33,050 nt of DNA from JBDIVL01 sp039794405. GTDB taxonomy: Bacteria; Planctomycetota; Brocadiia; Brocadiales; Brocadiaceae. Positions 8,871 through 16,187 of this stretch are shown here, piece by piece (position 1 is the stretch's first letter; every line of letters begins with the position of its first letter). The stretch lies in the NCBI GenBank assembly GCA_039794405.1, contig JBDIVL010000046.1, positions 1 through 33,050 of the forward strand, given 5' to 3'. A program made the translations under genes and the position numbers. The notes under the pieces were generated by a model. That model ran no database searches and was not told the DNA's origin. It saw nothing but the letters and a program-made list of their open reading frames with translations.

Positions 8871-9028
8871 ATGAGCTTAAAGTATGAAGAAACAACAAAG
8901 GACATAATCGGTCCAGCTTTTGAAGTTTATAACACCCTTGGTTAAGATTTTTGGAAAAGGTTTATCAGAAGACGATACATTATGAAAATCCGTGTAAATC
9001 CGTGGCTAACAAAATTGAAGTAAAATAA
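8871..9028 (+). pseudogene. Frameshifted, internally deleted GxxExxY gene
   Basis: The frame from ATG 8871 reads MSLKYEETTKDIIGPAFEVY then NTLG and a stop at 8943. This is the start of GxxExxY proteins. Moving by one base, the expected continuation appears: FLEKVYQKTIHYE, ending at TAA 9026-9028. The expected NTLGYGFLEKVY is thus interrupted by loss of one base around 8944. The product would still be only ~51 residues against the usual ~125, so the body of the gene is gone as well. The family is common in anaerobes and environmental genomes; its function is unsettled. Confidence 0.65.
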
Positions 9029-9139
9029 ATCTTTCCCAAAAAAGGAGTTTTTACAAAGTAATACTATAATTATTGAACTCCCTCGGTCAGGAACTGTACA
9101 AAAAGTCTCAAATGCCGATTTTGATATATAACTTGTAGT

Positions 9140-9180
9140 ACGGGAGCACTTCGCCCTTACCTTTAGCTAGTGGTTCCCGT
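9140..9180. repeat. Imperfect inverted repeat
   Basis: ACGGGAGCACT pairs with AGTGGTTCCCGT apart from the centre of the arms, with a loop of about 18 bases. It could be an RNA hairpin or a transposon trace; there is no T-run. Confidence 0.3.
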
Positions 9181-9285
9181 ATATAATACGGTGATTCGAT
9201 AAGAAGAGACTCTTACTCTATTAGTTCATACACAAGGCTGGCATACCCATCGAATCTTACCTGGTTTCTTGCGTCGGCTGGTAAT

Positions 9286-9624
9286 TTGTTTGTTACAGCA
9301 CAAAAATTAGGAGTTTCAATAGTATGTACCAACTTTCACAGCTTAACAAAAACGTTATTTCAATCACACCATTATAATGATATCGAAGGAGGAAAGAAAT
9401 TTTGGCTATCGAAGGGCGCAATAGAACGGATTGAGGCAATTGAATTAAGCAGAATGGTTGTGTATGGAAAAAAATTCGAATTATATAAAGATTTCAGAGA
9501 TTTCTTGAGACTTCTGAACTCACACAACGTTGAGTACATGCTCGAGGGTGGCTACGCCGTAAGGTACCATGGCTATCATCATATTGACAATTTTCCACAG
9601 ATTTGTTACTTTTTAAGTTTGTAA
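9286..9624 (+). pseudogene. Fragment of an MNT/HI0074-like nucleotidyltransferase gene
   Basis: The open frame covers 112 residues, but only the stretch from about residue 68 on is recognisable. FRDFLRLLNSHNVEYMLEGG, then YAVRYHGYHH, resembles the N-terminus of minimal nucleotidyltransferases found in toxin-antitoxin pairs (family pattern: DFxxFLRLLNxHxVxYLxVGGYAVxYHG). The catalytic GDIDIWV-type acidic motif that should follow is missing; the frame instead ends in FPQICYFLSL. The preceding 67 residues do not belong to that family. VTAQKLGVSIVCTN could be the end of a PIN domain, but this is weak. I treat the frame as a chance fusion of remnants. The htpG promoter candidate lies inside its end. 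Confidence 0.45.
9584..9612 (+). promoter_or_regulatory. Candidate sigma70 promoter for htpG
   Basis: TTGACA (9584-9589) is followed after 17 bases by TACTTT (9607-9612), about 65 bases upstream of the htpG start. I see no CIRCE-type heat-shock operator in the leader. Confidence 0.4.
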
Positions 9625-9676
9625 AAAGTTTTAGGATTATATTGTCGGATGATTATTAATAATAGAGGAGTTCACT

Positions 9677-11587
9677 ATGAGCGAAAAAGTGAAACAAGAA
9701 GAGAGTTTTGAGTTTCAAGCAGAAATAAAGAAGTTACTAAACATTCTCTCCCATTCCCTTTATACCCATAAGGAGGTCTTTTTAAGGGAACTTATTTCAA
9801 ACGCATCTGATGCACTTACCAAAATGCGTTTTTTTTCACTTTCAGACCAGGAATATGAAGGAAAAGACCTACCTCTTGAAATTAATATAGACATAGATGA
9901 GAAAAATAAAACCCTGACGATCCGCGACACGGGCATTGGGATGACGAAGGATGAGATTATCAAGAATATCGGTACTATTGCGAAGTCAGGATCGCTGGAA
10001 TTTATAGCAAACTTATCTGAGCAGGCAAAGAAGGATTCAAGCATCATTGGTCAGTTTGGTGTTGGCTTCTATTCCGTATTCATGGTAGCCGATGAGGTTA
10101 AGGTAAGAACGAAGTCATACAGGAAAGATGAACCGGCATTTGAGTGGCGGTCAGATGGTACAGGAAAATACTTTTTACACTCAATTGAAAAAGAAACGCG
10201 GGGAACAGAGATTGTTGTTCATCTAAAAGATGAAGAGAAGGAGTATACTGAAAAGTCCAGAATCCAATCAATCATTAAAAAGTATTCGAATTTTGTAAGC
10301 TTTCCTATTATGGTCTGCGGTGAAAGGGCTAACCAAATTACCGCTATCTGGAAAGAGCCCAAAAAGGATATTAAAGAAGAACAATATAATGAATTTTATA
10401 AATTTATCTCAAACACCGAGGAATCTCCCCTTTTCCGTTTACACACATCAGCTGAAGCCCCGATCCAGTTCTACAGCATCTTGTATTGTCCATCCACAAA
10501 TTATGAAATTTATGGTTTTAAAAAACTGGACCACGGAATTCAGCTCTATTCTAACAAGATCCTCATCCAGCCTGACTGCAAGACGCTTCTCCCTGAATAC
10601 ATGAGATTTATCCGCGGTGTAGTTGATTCCGCAGATATCCCCTTAAATATTTCACGGGAAACGTTCCAGGATAACAGGATTATTCACAAAATGAAGAGTA
10701 TCCTTGTGAAACAACTGTTAACACTAATGCAGAATTTAGCCAGGGATGAAAAGGAAAAGTATGAGACCTTCTGGAGGCAGTTTGGAAGGATTTTGAAAGA
10801 GGGGGTACATCTTGACTTTGAAAATCGGGATACACTCGCACAGTTGATGAGGTTCAACTCTTCTACATGCAGTGATTCTCAAGGTCTGGTCTCTCTTAAA
10901 GAGTATGTAGACAGGATGAAGCCCGATCAGAAGGAAATTTATTATATAACAGCGGTAAACCGTGAGACGATGGAAAAGAGCCCTTATCTGGAGATATTCC
11001 ACAAAAAGGGTATTGAGGTGCTGTATTTAACAGACCCTCATGATGAATTCCTCCTTTCCGGCCTCATAGAATTTGAAAAGAAACCTATCCGCTCTGCCGA
11101 TCAGGCAAATTTAGACTTACTGAAGGATACTGACAAGAAGATCGTCGATACCTCGGAGGAACCACAGAATTATGAAGAAATCTTTAAGCACCTCTTGAAG
11201 ACCATGAGGGTGACCCTGGCGGACAAGGTTCTTGATGTAAGGGAATCACAACGACTGAGTGAGAGCCCCTGTTGTCTGGTAAATCCCGATGGTGTACCCA
11301 GTGTGCATGTTCAAAAGCTTATACAAATGGTAGATAAGGAATATAAAGCATCCAAAAAAATCATGGAGATTAACAGAAAGAATCGGATGATTCAGAACCT
11401 TGCGAGGATGAACGAGAACCCCAGTTATCAGTCCTTAATTGAGAAAATTGTACACCAGCTTTTTGAAAACGCATTAATGCAGGATGGTATAGTCTTTGAT
11501 CCCCTGGCAATGGTACCACGGCTGAATGACCTTATGGAAGAGTTAACGAAGGCGATGATCGGGGAAGGAAAGAGGATTATTATCTAG
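9677..11587 (+). CDS. htpG: Chaperone protein HtpG (bacterial Hsp90)
   Basis: This 636-residue ATP-dependent homodimeric chaperone is full length (E. coli 624). The N-terminal ATPase carries RELISNASDALTKMRF, DTGIGMT and GQFGVGFYSVF. The middle domain shows the conserved GVVDSADIPLNISRE segment with the catalytic arginine. The C-terminal dimerisation domain contains NRKNRMIQNLA. AGAGGAG precedes the ATG by about 7 bases. It is transcribed alone, towards the translation operon on the other strand, and separated from it by a bidirectional terminator. Confidence 0.97.
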   Translation: MSEKVKQEESFEFQAEIKKLLNILSHSLYTHKEVFLRELISNASDALTKMRFFSLSDQEYEGKDLPLEINIDIDEKNKTLTIRDTGIGMTKDEIIKNIGTIAKSGSLEFIANLSEQAKKDSSIIGQFGVGFYSVFMVADEVKVRTKSYRKDEPAFEWRSDGTGKYFLHSIEKETRGTEIVVHLKDEEKEYTEKSRIQSIIKKYSNFVSFPIMVCGERANQITAIWKEPKKDIKEEQYNEFYKFISNTEESPLFRLHTSAEAPIQFYSILYCPSTNYEIYGFKKLDHGIQLYSNKILIQPDCKTLLPEYMRFIRGVVDSADIPLNISRETFQDNRIIHKMKSILVKQLLTLMQNLARDEKEKYETFWRQFGRILKEGVHLDFENRDTLAQLMRFNSSTCSDSQGLVSLKEYVDRMKPDQKEIYYITAVNRETMEKSPYLEIFHKKGIEVLYLTDPHDEFLLSGLIEFEKKPIRSADQANLDLLKDTDKKIVDTSEEPQNYEEIFKHLLKTMRVTLADKVLDVRESQRLSESPCCLVNPDGVPSVHVQKLIQMVDKEYKASKKIMEINRKNRMIQNLARMNENPSYQSLIEKIVHQLFENALMQDGIVFDPLAMVPRLNDLMEELTKAMIGEGKRIII

Positions 11588-11762
11588 CGAGGCAAGGCCT
11601 CAGACCGATAAAATTGATTACGAACTATCAGCGGTTGAGATTTTTCCTGAGCGCCTGAACAAAAACGTATACTCTTGTCACTTCGACCGAAGCAAGCTTT
11701 TCATTTTGTAGTATTATAATAATCTTTTGATTACTCCGGATTACGCAGCAGCCATTTAAAAT

Positions 11763-11799
11763 AAAAAGCCATGAGATTTTTAGTATCTCATGGCTTTTT
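11763..11799. terminator. Bidirectional intrinsic terminator
   Basis: A perfect 15-bp stem, AAAAAGCCATGAGAT / ATCTCATGGCTTTTT, has a 7-base loop and T-runs on both strands. It ends the tRNA-Glu transcript from the right and htpG from the left. Confidence 0.85.
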
Positions 11800-11810
11800 T
11801 ATTTAACAAA

Positions 11811-11885
11811 TGACCCCATGGGGATTTGAACCCCAGTTCACAGATCGAAAATCTGTTGTCCTAGACCAGGCTAGACGATGGGGCC
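11811..11885 (-). tRNA. tRNA-Glu (anticodon TTC)
   Basis: The reverse complement folds as a full cloverleaf: acceptor GGCCCCA/TGGGGTC with one G-T pair, anticodon stem ACAGA/TCTGT around the loop TTTTCGA, and T arm CTGGGGTTCAAATCCCCA. The discriminator base is A and no CCA is encoded. Confidence 0.93.
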
Positions 11886-11891
11886 ATAAAA

Positions 11892-11964
11892 TGAGGGCAG
11901 ATGGACTCGAACCATCGACGCCCGCCTTAAAAGGGCGGTGCTCTACCAACTGAGCTATGCCCCC
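11892..11964 (-). tRNA. tRNA-Lys (anticodon TTT)
   Basis: The reverse complement folds with acceptor GGGGGCA/TGCCCTC, D arm AGCTCAGTTGGTAGAGC, anticodon stem CCGCC/GGCGG around CTTTTAA, and T arm GATGGTTCGAGTCCATC. No CCA is encoded. It lies 48 bases after frr and 6 bases before tRNA-Glu, so both are probably part of the rpsB operon transcript. Confidence 0.94.
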
Positions 11965-12012
11965 CATTATAGCGAATTATTTTTGTATGTACAAACAAAA
12001 ATAATGATTCTT

Positions 12013-12573
12013 TTATACTTTTAGTATCTCTTCGGTCTTTTTTTTCACCGAATCGTTAACTTTTCCCTCAAACTCATGGATGATCTTCTGTATATCATCC
12101 CTGGTACGCTTTGCATCATCCTCAGTTAAAATGCCATCTTTTTCTTCTTTTTCAGCTTGCTTAATTGATTCATGTCTTATCGTTCTCAAGGATATCTTCG
12201 CTGTTTCGCCAAACTCTTTTGCATGTGCAGAAAGTTTTTTCCGCCGTTCCTCATTAAGCGGCGGAATTACAAGACGCAATGCCTTTCCCTCTGCTGAGGG
12301 AGTCAATCCTACATCAGATTTTAGTATAGCCTTTTCAATGCTCGAAATTATGGAGGGATCATAGGGTTTAATGAGTATGGACTGCGCATCAGGAGTTGAG
12401 ATAACTGCTAATTGCTTTAAAGGAGATACGTCTCCATAACACTCCACTCTTACATTTTCTACCAATCCCGTACTTGCCCTGCCGGTTCTCAGACCTTTCA
12501 ACTCCTCTTGCAGGTGTGCAACTACCTTTTCCATCTTCGACCTTGCTTCTTTACATATTGATTCTTTCCCCAT
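12013..12573 (-). CDS. frr: Ribosome recycling factor
   Basis: RRF splits the post-termination ribosome together with EF-G. The protein has the usual length (186 residues) and hallmarks: LKGLRTGRAS near residue 28, then VISTPDAQSILIKPYD, LRLVIPPLNEERRKKL and the basic C-terminal helices with TEDDAKRTRDDIQK. It is the last protein gene of the rpsB-tsf-pyrH-frr operon and starts 5 bases after the pyrH stop. Confidence 0.96.
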   Translation of the reverse strand: MGKESICKEARSKMEKVVAHLQEELKGLRTGRASTGLVENVRVECYGDVSPLKQLAVISTPDAQSILIKPYDPSIISSIEKAILKSDVGLTPSAEGKALRLVIPPLNEERRKKLSAHAKEFGETAKISLRTIRHESIKQAEKEEKDGILTEDDAKRTRDDIQKIIHEFEGKVNDSVKKKTEEILKV

Positions 12574-12578
12574 ATTCT

Positions 12579-13298
12579 TTATTCCCCGATATATGTCCCG
12601 ACCGGTTCTCCAAGAATTGCCTTTCTAATATTTTCGCGCTTATTCATATTAAAGACAATGATTGGCAATTTGTTTTCCATACTCAAGGAAATCGCCGTTA
12701 GATCCATTACACCTAATCGCTTACTCAAGACGTCCATGTACGTTAGCTTCTCATAGAGCTTTGCAGAAGAATTTTTTATGGGATCATCTGTATATACACC
12801 TTCAACCCTTGTTGCCTTTAGCATCACATCAGCACCAATTTCAATTGCCCGCAGGGCTGCTGCCGTATCGGTCGTAAAATAAGGATTTCCCGTCCCACCC
12901 GTAAAAACGACTACATTTTTTTCTTTTAGATATTGCAAACAGTCTCGCACAATAAAGGGTTTCGTGATATTCTTAATCTCAACAGCGCTTATTACATGAG
13001 TTTTTATAGAAAACCCTTCCAGGATATCCTGGAGAAGTAAACCGTTTACTACTGTAGCAATCATTCCAACCTGGTCTGCCTGTATCCGAGACTTACCGAC
13101 ATTACCAAGTTTTGCACCACGGAGAATGTTACCACCACCAACGACGACACCGAGTTCAATCCCAAGTTCAAAAACGCTCTGTATTTCTTTGGCTAATGTA
13201 ATAAACTGTTCCGTTTCAATGCCTCTCCCATTTTTATCACCAAAACTTTCACCACTTACCTTTAATAATACCCGCTTGTATTTAATATTTTTCTGCAT
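12579..13298 (-). CDS. pyrH: UMP kinase
   Basis: This enzyme phosphorylates UMP to UDP in pyrimidine nucleotide synthesis; the bacterial form is a hexamer of the amino-acid kinase fold. It has 239 residues. Visible motifs are KRVLLKVSGESFG at the N-terminus, VVVGGGNILRG, the TGGTGNPYFTTDTAAALRA loop and MDLTAISLSMENKLPIIVFN near the C-terminus. It lies between tsf (32 bases upstream) and frr (5 bases downstream), the usual bacterial order. Confidence 0.96.
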   Translation of the reverse strand: MQKNIKYKRVLLKVSGESFGDKNGRGIETEQFITLAKEIQSVFELGIELGVVVGGGNILRGAKLGNVGKSRIQADQVGMIATVVNGLLLQDILEGFSIKTHVISAVEIKNITKPFIVRDCLQYLKEKNVVVFTGGTGNPYFTTDTAAALRAIEIGADVMLKATRVEGVYTDDPIKNSSAKLYEKLTYMDVLSKRLGVMDLTAISLSMENKLPIIVFNMNKRENIRKAILGEPVGTYIGE

Positions 13299-13330
13299 GG
13301 GAACGGAAATAAGAATGTATTTCTTGGGTT

Positions 13331-13921
13331 CTAACTTTCTCCCACCTCAAACCTGACAAAACGTTTTATTTTAATATTCTCTCCAATTTTGGCGATATTT
13401 GCAATCAATAAATCCTGGATTGTTTTTGTATCATCTTTTATAAAAGGTTGCTCCAGCAGGCATTTTTCTTTATAAAAACTTTCTAATTTTCCCGTCACAA
13501 TCTTTTCTATAATATTCTCCGGCTTTCCTTTTGCCTCTTCCATAAATATCTTTTTTTGTTCTTCTATAATGTGGGAAGAAATATCTTCTCTCTTTACGGC
13601 AATGGGCTTTGTAGCTGCTACCTGCATGCAGACATCTTTCAGGAATTGCTGAAAGACCTCATTTTTGGCCACGAAGTCCGTCTCACAGTTAAGTTCTACA
13701 AGCACACCCAATTTCCCATTTGTATGAATATATACACCGATTCTGCCTTCAGTTGTTACCCGCTGTTCCTTTTTTGCGGCTTTTGTAATCCCCTTCTTTT
13801 TAATAATCTCCAGTGCCTTCTCAAAATTACCGTTAACTTCGGCCAAAGCACTCTTACATTCCAGTATGCCAGCTCCCGTTTGCTCTCTCAATTTTGTGAT
13901 ACTTGATATATCTACCACCAT
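13331..13921 (-). CDS. tsf: Elongation factor Ts
   Basis: EF-Ts exchanges GDP for GTP on EF-Tu. From 13921 the protein is 196 residues, the short form also seen in Thermus and shorter than the 283 of E. coli. The N-terminal UBA-like domain reads ITKLREQTGAGILECKSAL, and the core motif ELNCETDFVAKNEVF contacts EF-Tu. The start at 13921 is favoured because GGAGG lies six bases before it; an ATG two codons earlier is possible. A 202-base gap separates it from rpsB. Confidence 0.95.
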   Translation of the reverse strand: MVVDISSITKLREQTGAGILECKSALAEVNGNFEKALEIIKKKGITKAAKKEQRVTTEGRIGVYIHTNGKLGVLVELNCETDFVAKNEVFQQFLKDVCMQVAATKPIAVKREDISSHIIEEQKKIFMEEAKGKPENIIEKIVTGKLESFYKEKCLLEQPFIKDDTKTIQDLLIANIAKIGENIKIKRFVRFEVGES

Positions 13922-14123
13922 GAACATCCTCCACACATAGAATAGTAGTATGCAACCGCCTTTATTTCTATACGATGAAATAGCAATTGTATAAAAACAA
14001 CCAAAAGATGGGAATCCCTATGAGATGGTCCTTAAAGGCAGTAATTAGATTTGCAATGTAATTGGATAAGTATATTTATTTTTTATGGAAAAGAGAGGTT
14101 TTCTCAACCTTCGATATCCTTAA

Positions 14124-14828
14124 TTAAACCTTTGTTACCGTGGTCATGAGTTCTTTTCCGGCTAAAACAGCGTCTGCAACTTTTGTTAAAAAGAGACTAA
14201 TTGATCGTATTGCATCGTCATTTCCCGGAACACAAATATCTATCATATCGGGATCACAATCAGTATCAGCAAGACAAACCGTTGGAATTTGCAATTTCCT
14301 TGCCTCATTGACTGCATTGTGTTCATATCTTGGATCAACCACCACAAGGGCACCTGGAATTGAATTCATATTACGGATACCCTCTAAGTTTGTTACCAAT
14401 TTTTTCCGTTCACGATTGAGAGAAGAAATCATCTTCTTACTAAACTGATGAATGGCCCCTGTTTTTTCAAGGTTTTCTAATTCTTCCAGCCGGTCTAATT
14501 GCCTTCGGATGGTATCGAAGTTTGTTAGCGTACCACCCAGCCACCGCTCACTTACATAAGGCATTCCACAACGTTTTGCCTCTTGCGTTGCAATTTCCCG
14601 CGCTTGCCATTTGGTACCAACAAACAACACCTCTTTGTCTGTCTGGACAAGCTTAGTTAAAAACTTGCATGCCGTAATAAGCCCTTTCACCGTCTCACGA
14701 AGATTAATAATGTGAATTAAATTCCTTTTGCCATAAATAAAAGGCTTCATTTTTGGGTTCCACCGGCTTGTCCGATGACCAAAATGAAATCCTGCATCAA
14801 CCAATTCCTGAATACTCACAATAGACAA
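14124..14828 (-). CDS. rpsB: 30S ribosomal protein uS2
   Basis: This is the 234-residue small-subunit protein S2. The signatures are LVDAGFHFGHRTSRWNPKM at the start, VLFVGTKWQAREIA, YVSERWLGGTLTNF and VVVDPRYEHNAVNEA. The start codon is TTG at 14828, with the run AGAGGAGAGGAG ending about five bases upstream; the GTG three codons later is too far from it. This is the first gene of the rpsB-tsf-pyrH-frr operon and lies about 70 bases downstream of a strong promoter. Confidence 0.96.
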   Translation of the reverse strand: MSIVSIQELVDAGFHFGHRTSRWNPKMKPFIYGKRNLIHIINLRETVKGLITACKFLTKLVQTDKEVLFVGTKWQAREIATQEAKRCGMPYVSERWLGGTLTNFDTIRRQLDRLEELENLEKTGAIHQFSKKMISSLNRERKKLVTNLEGIRNMNSIPGALVVVDPRYEHNAVNEARKLQIPTVCLADTDCDPDMIDICVPGNDDAIRSISLFLTKVADAVLAGKELMTTVTKV

Positions 14829-14900
14829 ATATTCTCCTCTCCTCTAAATAAATTCAATAAAACAAGAACAAATTATATTTAAAGACTCCAAAAGTTTATT

Positions 14901-14928
14901 ATTATAGTTATTTAAGAAAAAATGTCAA
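14901..14928 (-). promoter_or_regulatory. Near-consensus sigma70 promoter of the rpsB operon
   Basis: On the minus strand a perfect -35 TTGACA (14928-14923) is followed after 16 bases by a perfect -10 TATAAT (14906-14901). The leader to the rpsB TTG would be about 65 bases. Upstream, to 15087, is a non-coding gap. Confidence 0.8.
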
Positions 14929-15087
14929 GTATATTTTATCCATGTTTTAATATGAAAAGTACTTTTTAGTAACTGCTCAGATTGTGAGGTGCAGAGTTCA
15001 AGGTCGGTCGTTTTACTTTCTTTAAACCTTTTCAATCTTCATCTCTCTTTAACTCTGAACTGTAAACTTTGAACCTAAGCAGTGCTC

Positions 15088-15984
15088 TTAATCTTTTTTT
15101 ACCGATTTTTTTCTAAATCGTCCAATGCTTAAATACTTGCCAATATTCGCTGAACCATCTATGTATGGGACGATTTTACCCTCAGCCGATGTCAATAATG
15201 TCGTCACACCAGGGCCGTGTCCTGCAGTTACACAGTTGCTATGGACAATAACCCCTATGCTTATCGCCCCAGTCCTGTAGATCCTTCCGTAAGTATGGTC
15301 TGCATCCATTATTGCCACGATATCCCCAAACCGCAGTGTTTGGAGATGATACTTTTCTACATTTTGCTTATCAAAGAGTTGTATATCATAATCACCACGG
15401 TAACAATGTTGAGACCCAAGGCCTGAACCCATAATTGATGCAGGAATAGCATGTGTTACCGGGACATGCAATATATCTTTCGTTTTATCCTGGCGTATGG
15501 GTAATACCTTAACAAGGCTTGGAGACATATTAATGGGTTTAATATGCGGATATCTTTCGAATGACAAGCCTACACCAATACTTCGAATAAGTATCTTATC
15601 CCCGATAACAAGCTTTTCCAGAGTTTTATCTTCAAAATCAACCAGTACATTTTCGATACCACCATGTTTTCCTGTAACAACGCCTGTATCACCCTTTGCA
15701 TCCCCCGTAATAACCCTTGCAATATTTCCAATACAGGACAGTAAATTTAATGCATTATTTTCTTCCCTGTCCTTATTTTTAACCGACACACACGGTTCAA
15801 CATGGTCTGCCTCCCATTGGATGGCGTTATCACCTACTTTGACATTGTAAGTAATTCCACCAATACCAGGTAATACCATAGGTTTTCCTTCGGGTGTTAT
15901 GCTATAGGGTTGTGAACCGGCCACCGGGCTGGATACCTCACCAATGACAGATATCTCCACAAGATTCTTTTCGTTAGTTTCCAT
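15088..15984 (-). CDS. DUF4438 family protein
   Basis: This 298-residue soluble protein resembles the DUF4438 family known from Thermotoga and clostridia; its biochemical role is not established. Features supporting the call are the long Gly-rich segments (PGIGGITYNVKVGD, SIMGSGLGSQHCYRGDYD), the stretch RFGDIVAIMDADHTYGR and the C-terminal block IGVIVHSNCVTAGHGPGVTT. The cluster of Asp and His residues around DADHTYG suggests a metal or substrate site. There is no signal peptide or membrane segment. It is a single gene on the minus strand, 259 bases upstream of rpsB and divergent from the TPR gene. Confidence 0.7.
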   Translation of the reverse strand: METNEKNLVEISVIGEVSSPVAGSQPYSITPEGKPMVLPGIGGITYNVKVGDNAIQWEADHVEPCVSVKNKDREENNALNLLSCIGNIARVITGDAKGDTGVVTGKHGGIENVLVDFEDKTLEKLVIGDKILIRSIGVGLSFERYPHIKPINMSPSLVKVLPIRQDKTKDILHVPVTHAIPASIMGSGLGSQHCYRGDYDIQLFDKQNVEKYHLQTLRFGDIVAIMDADHTYGRIYRTGAISIGVIVHSNCVTAGHGPGVTTLLTSAEGKIVPYIDGSANIGKYLSIGRFRKKSVKKD

Positions 15985-16187
15985 AGTTTTTACCTAAAAA
16001 TTTCTCTTTTACCGGGTAACTTAAAAATTGTACGCTGATAACTGAAAGCAGAAAGCAACTGAAACCTTACAACTTTCAACTTTTTGGATTGGTTACGGCT
16101 ACGCCTCTCCAGGTGATTTTAGGTTTTTAGTCTATCACAGACAACTTTCTGTTGGCAATATAAAAAAAGATGTAATATTATAAGTTT

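Larger units (their letters stand above)
8713..9285. other. Gap with gene remnants and an inverted repeat
   Basis: No intact gene is visible here. It contains the broken GxxExxY gene (8871-9028) and an imperfect inverted repeat, ACGGGAGCACT at 9140-9150 against AGTGGTTCCCGT at 9169-9180. The remainder shows no feature I can support. Confidence 0.5.

Noticed and set aside
12080..12364. Plus-strand frames within frr, pyrH, tsf and rpsB
   Set aside because: They are antisense shadows of well-supported translation genes.
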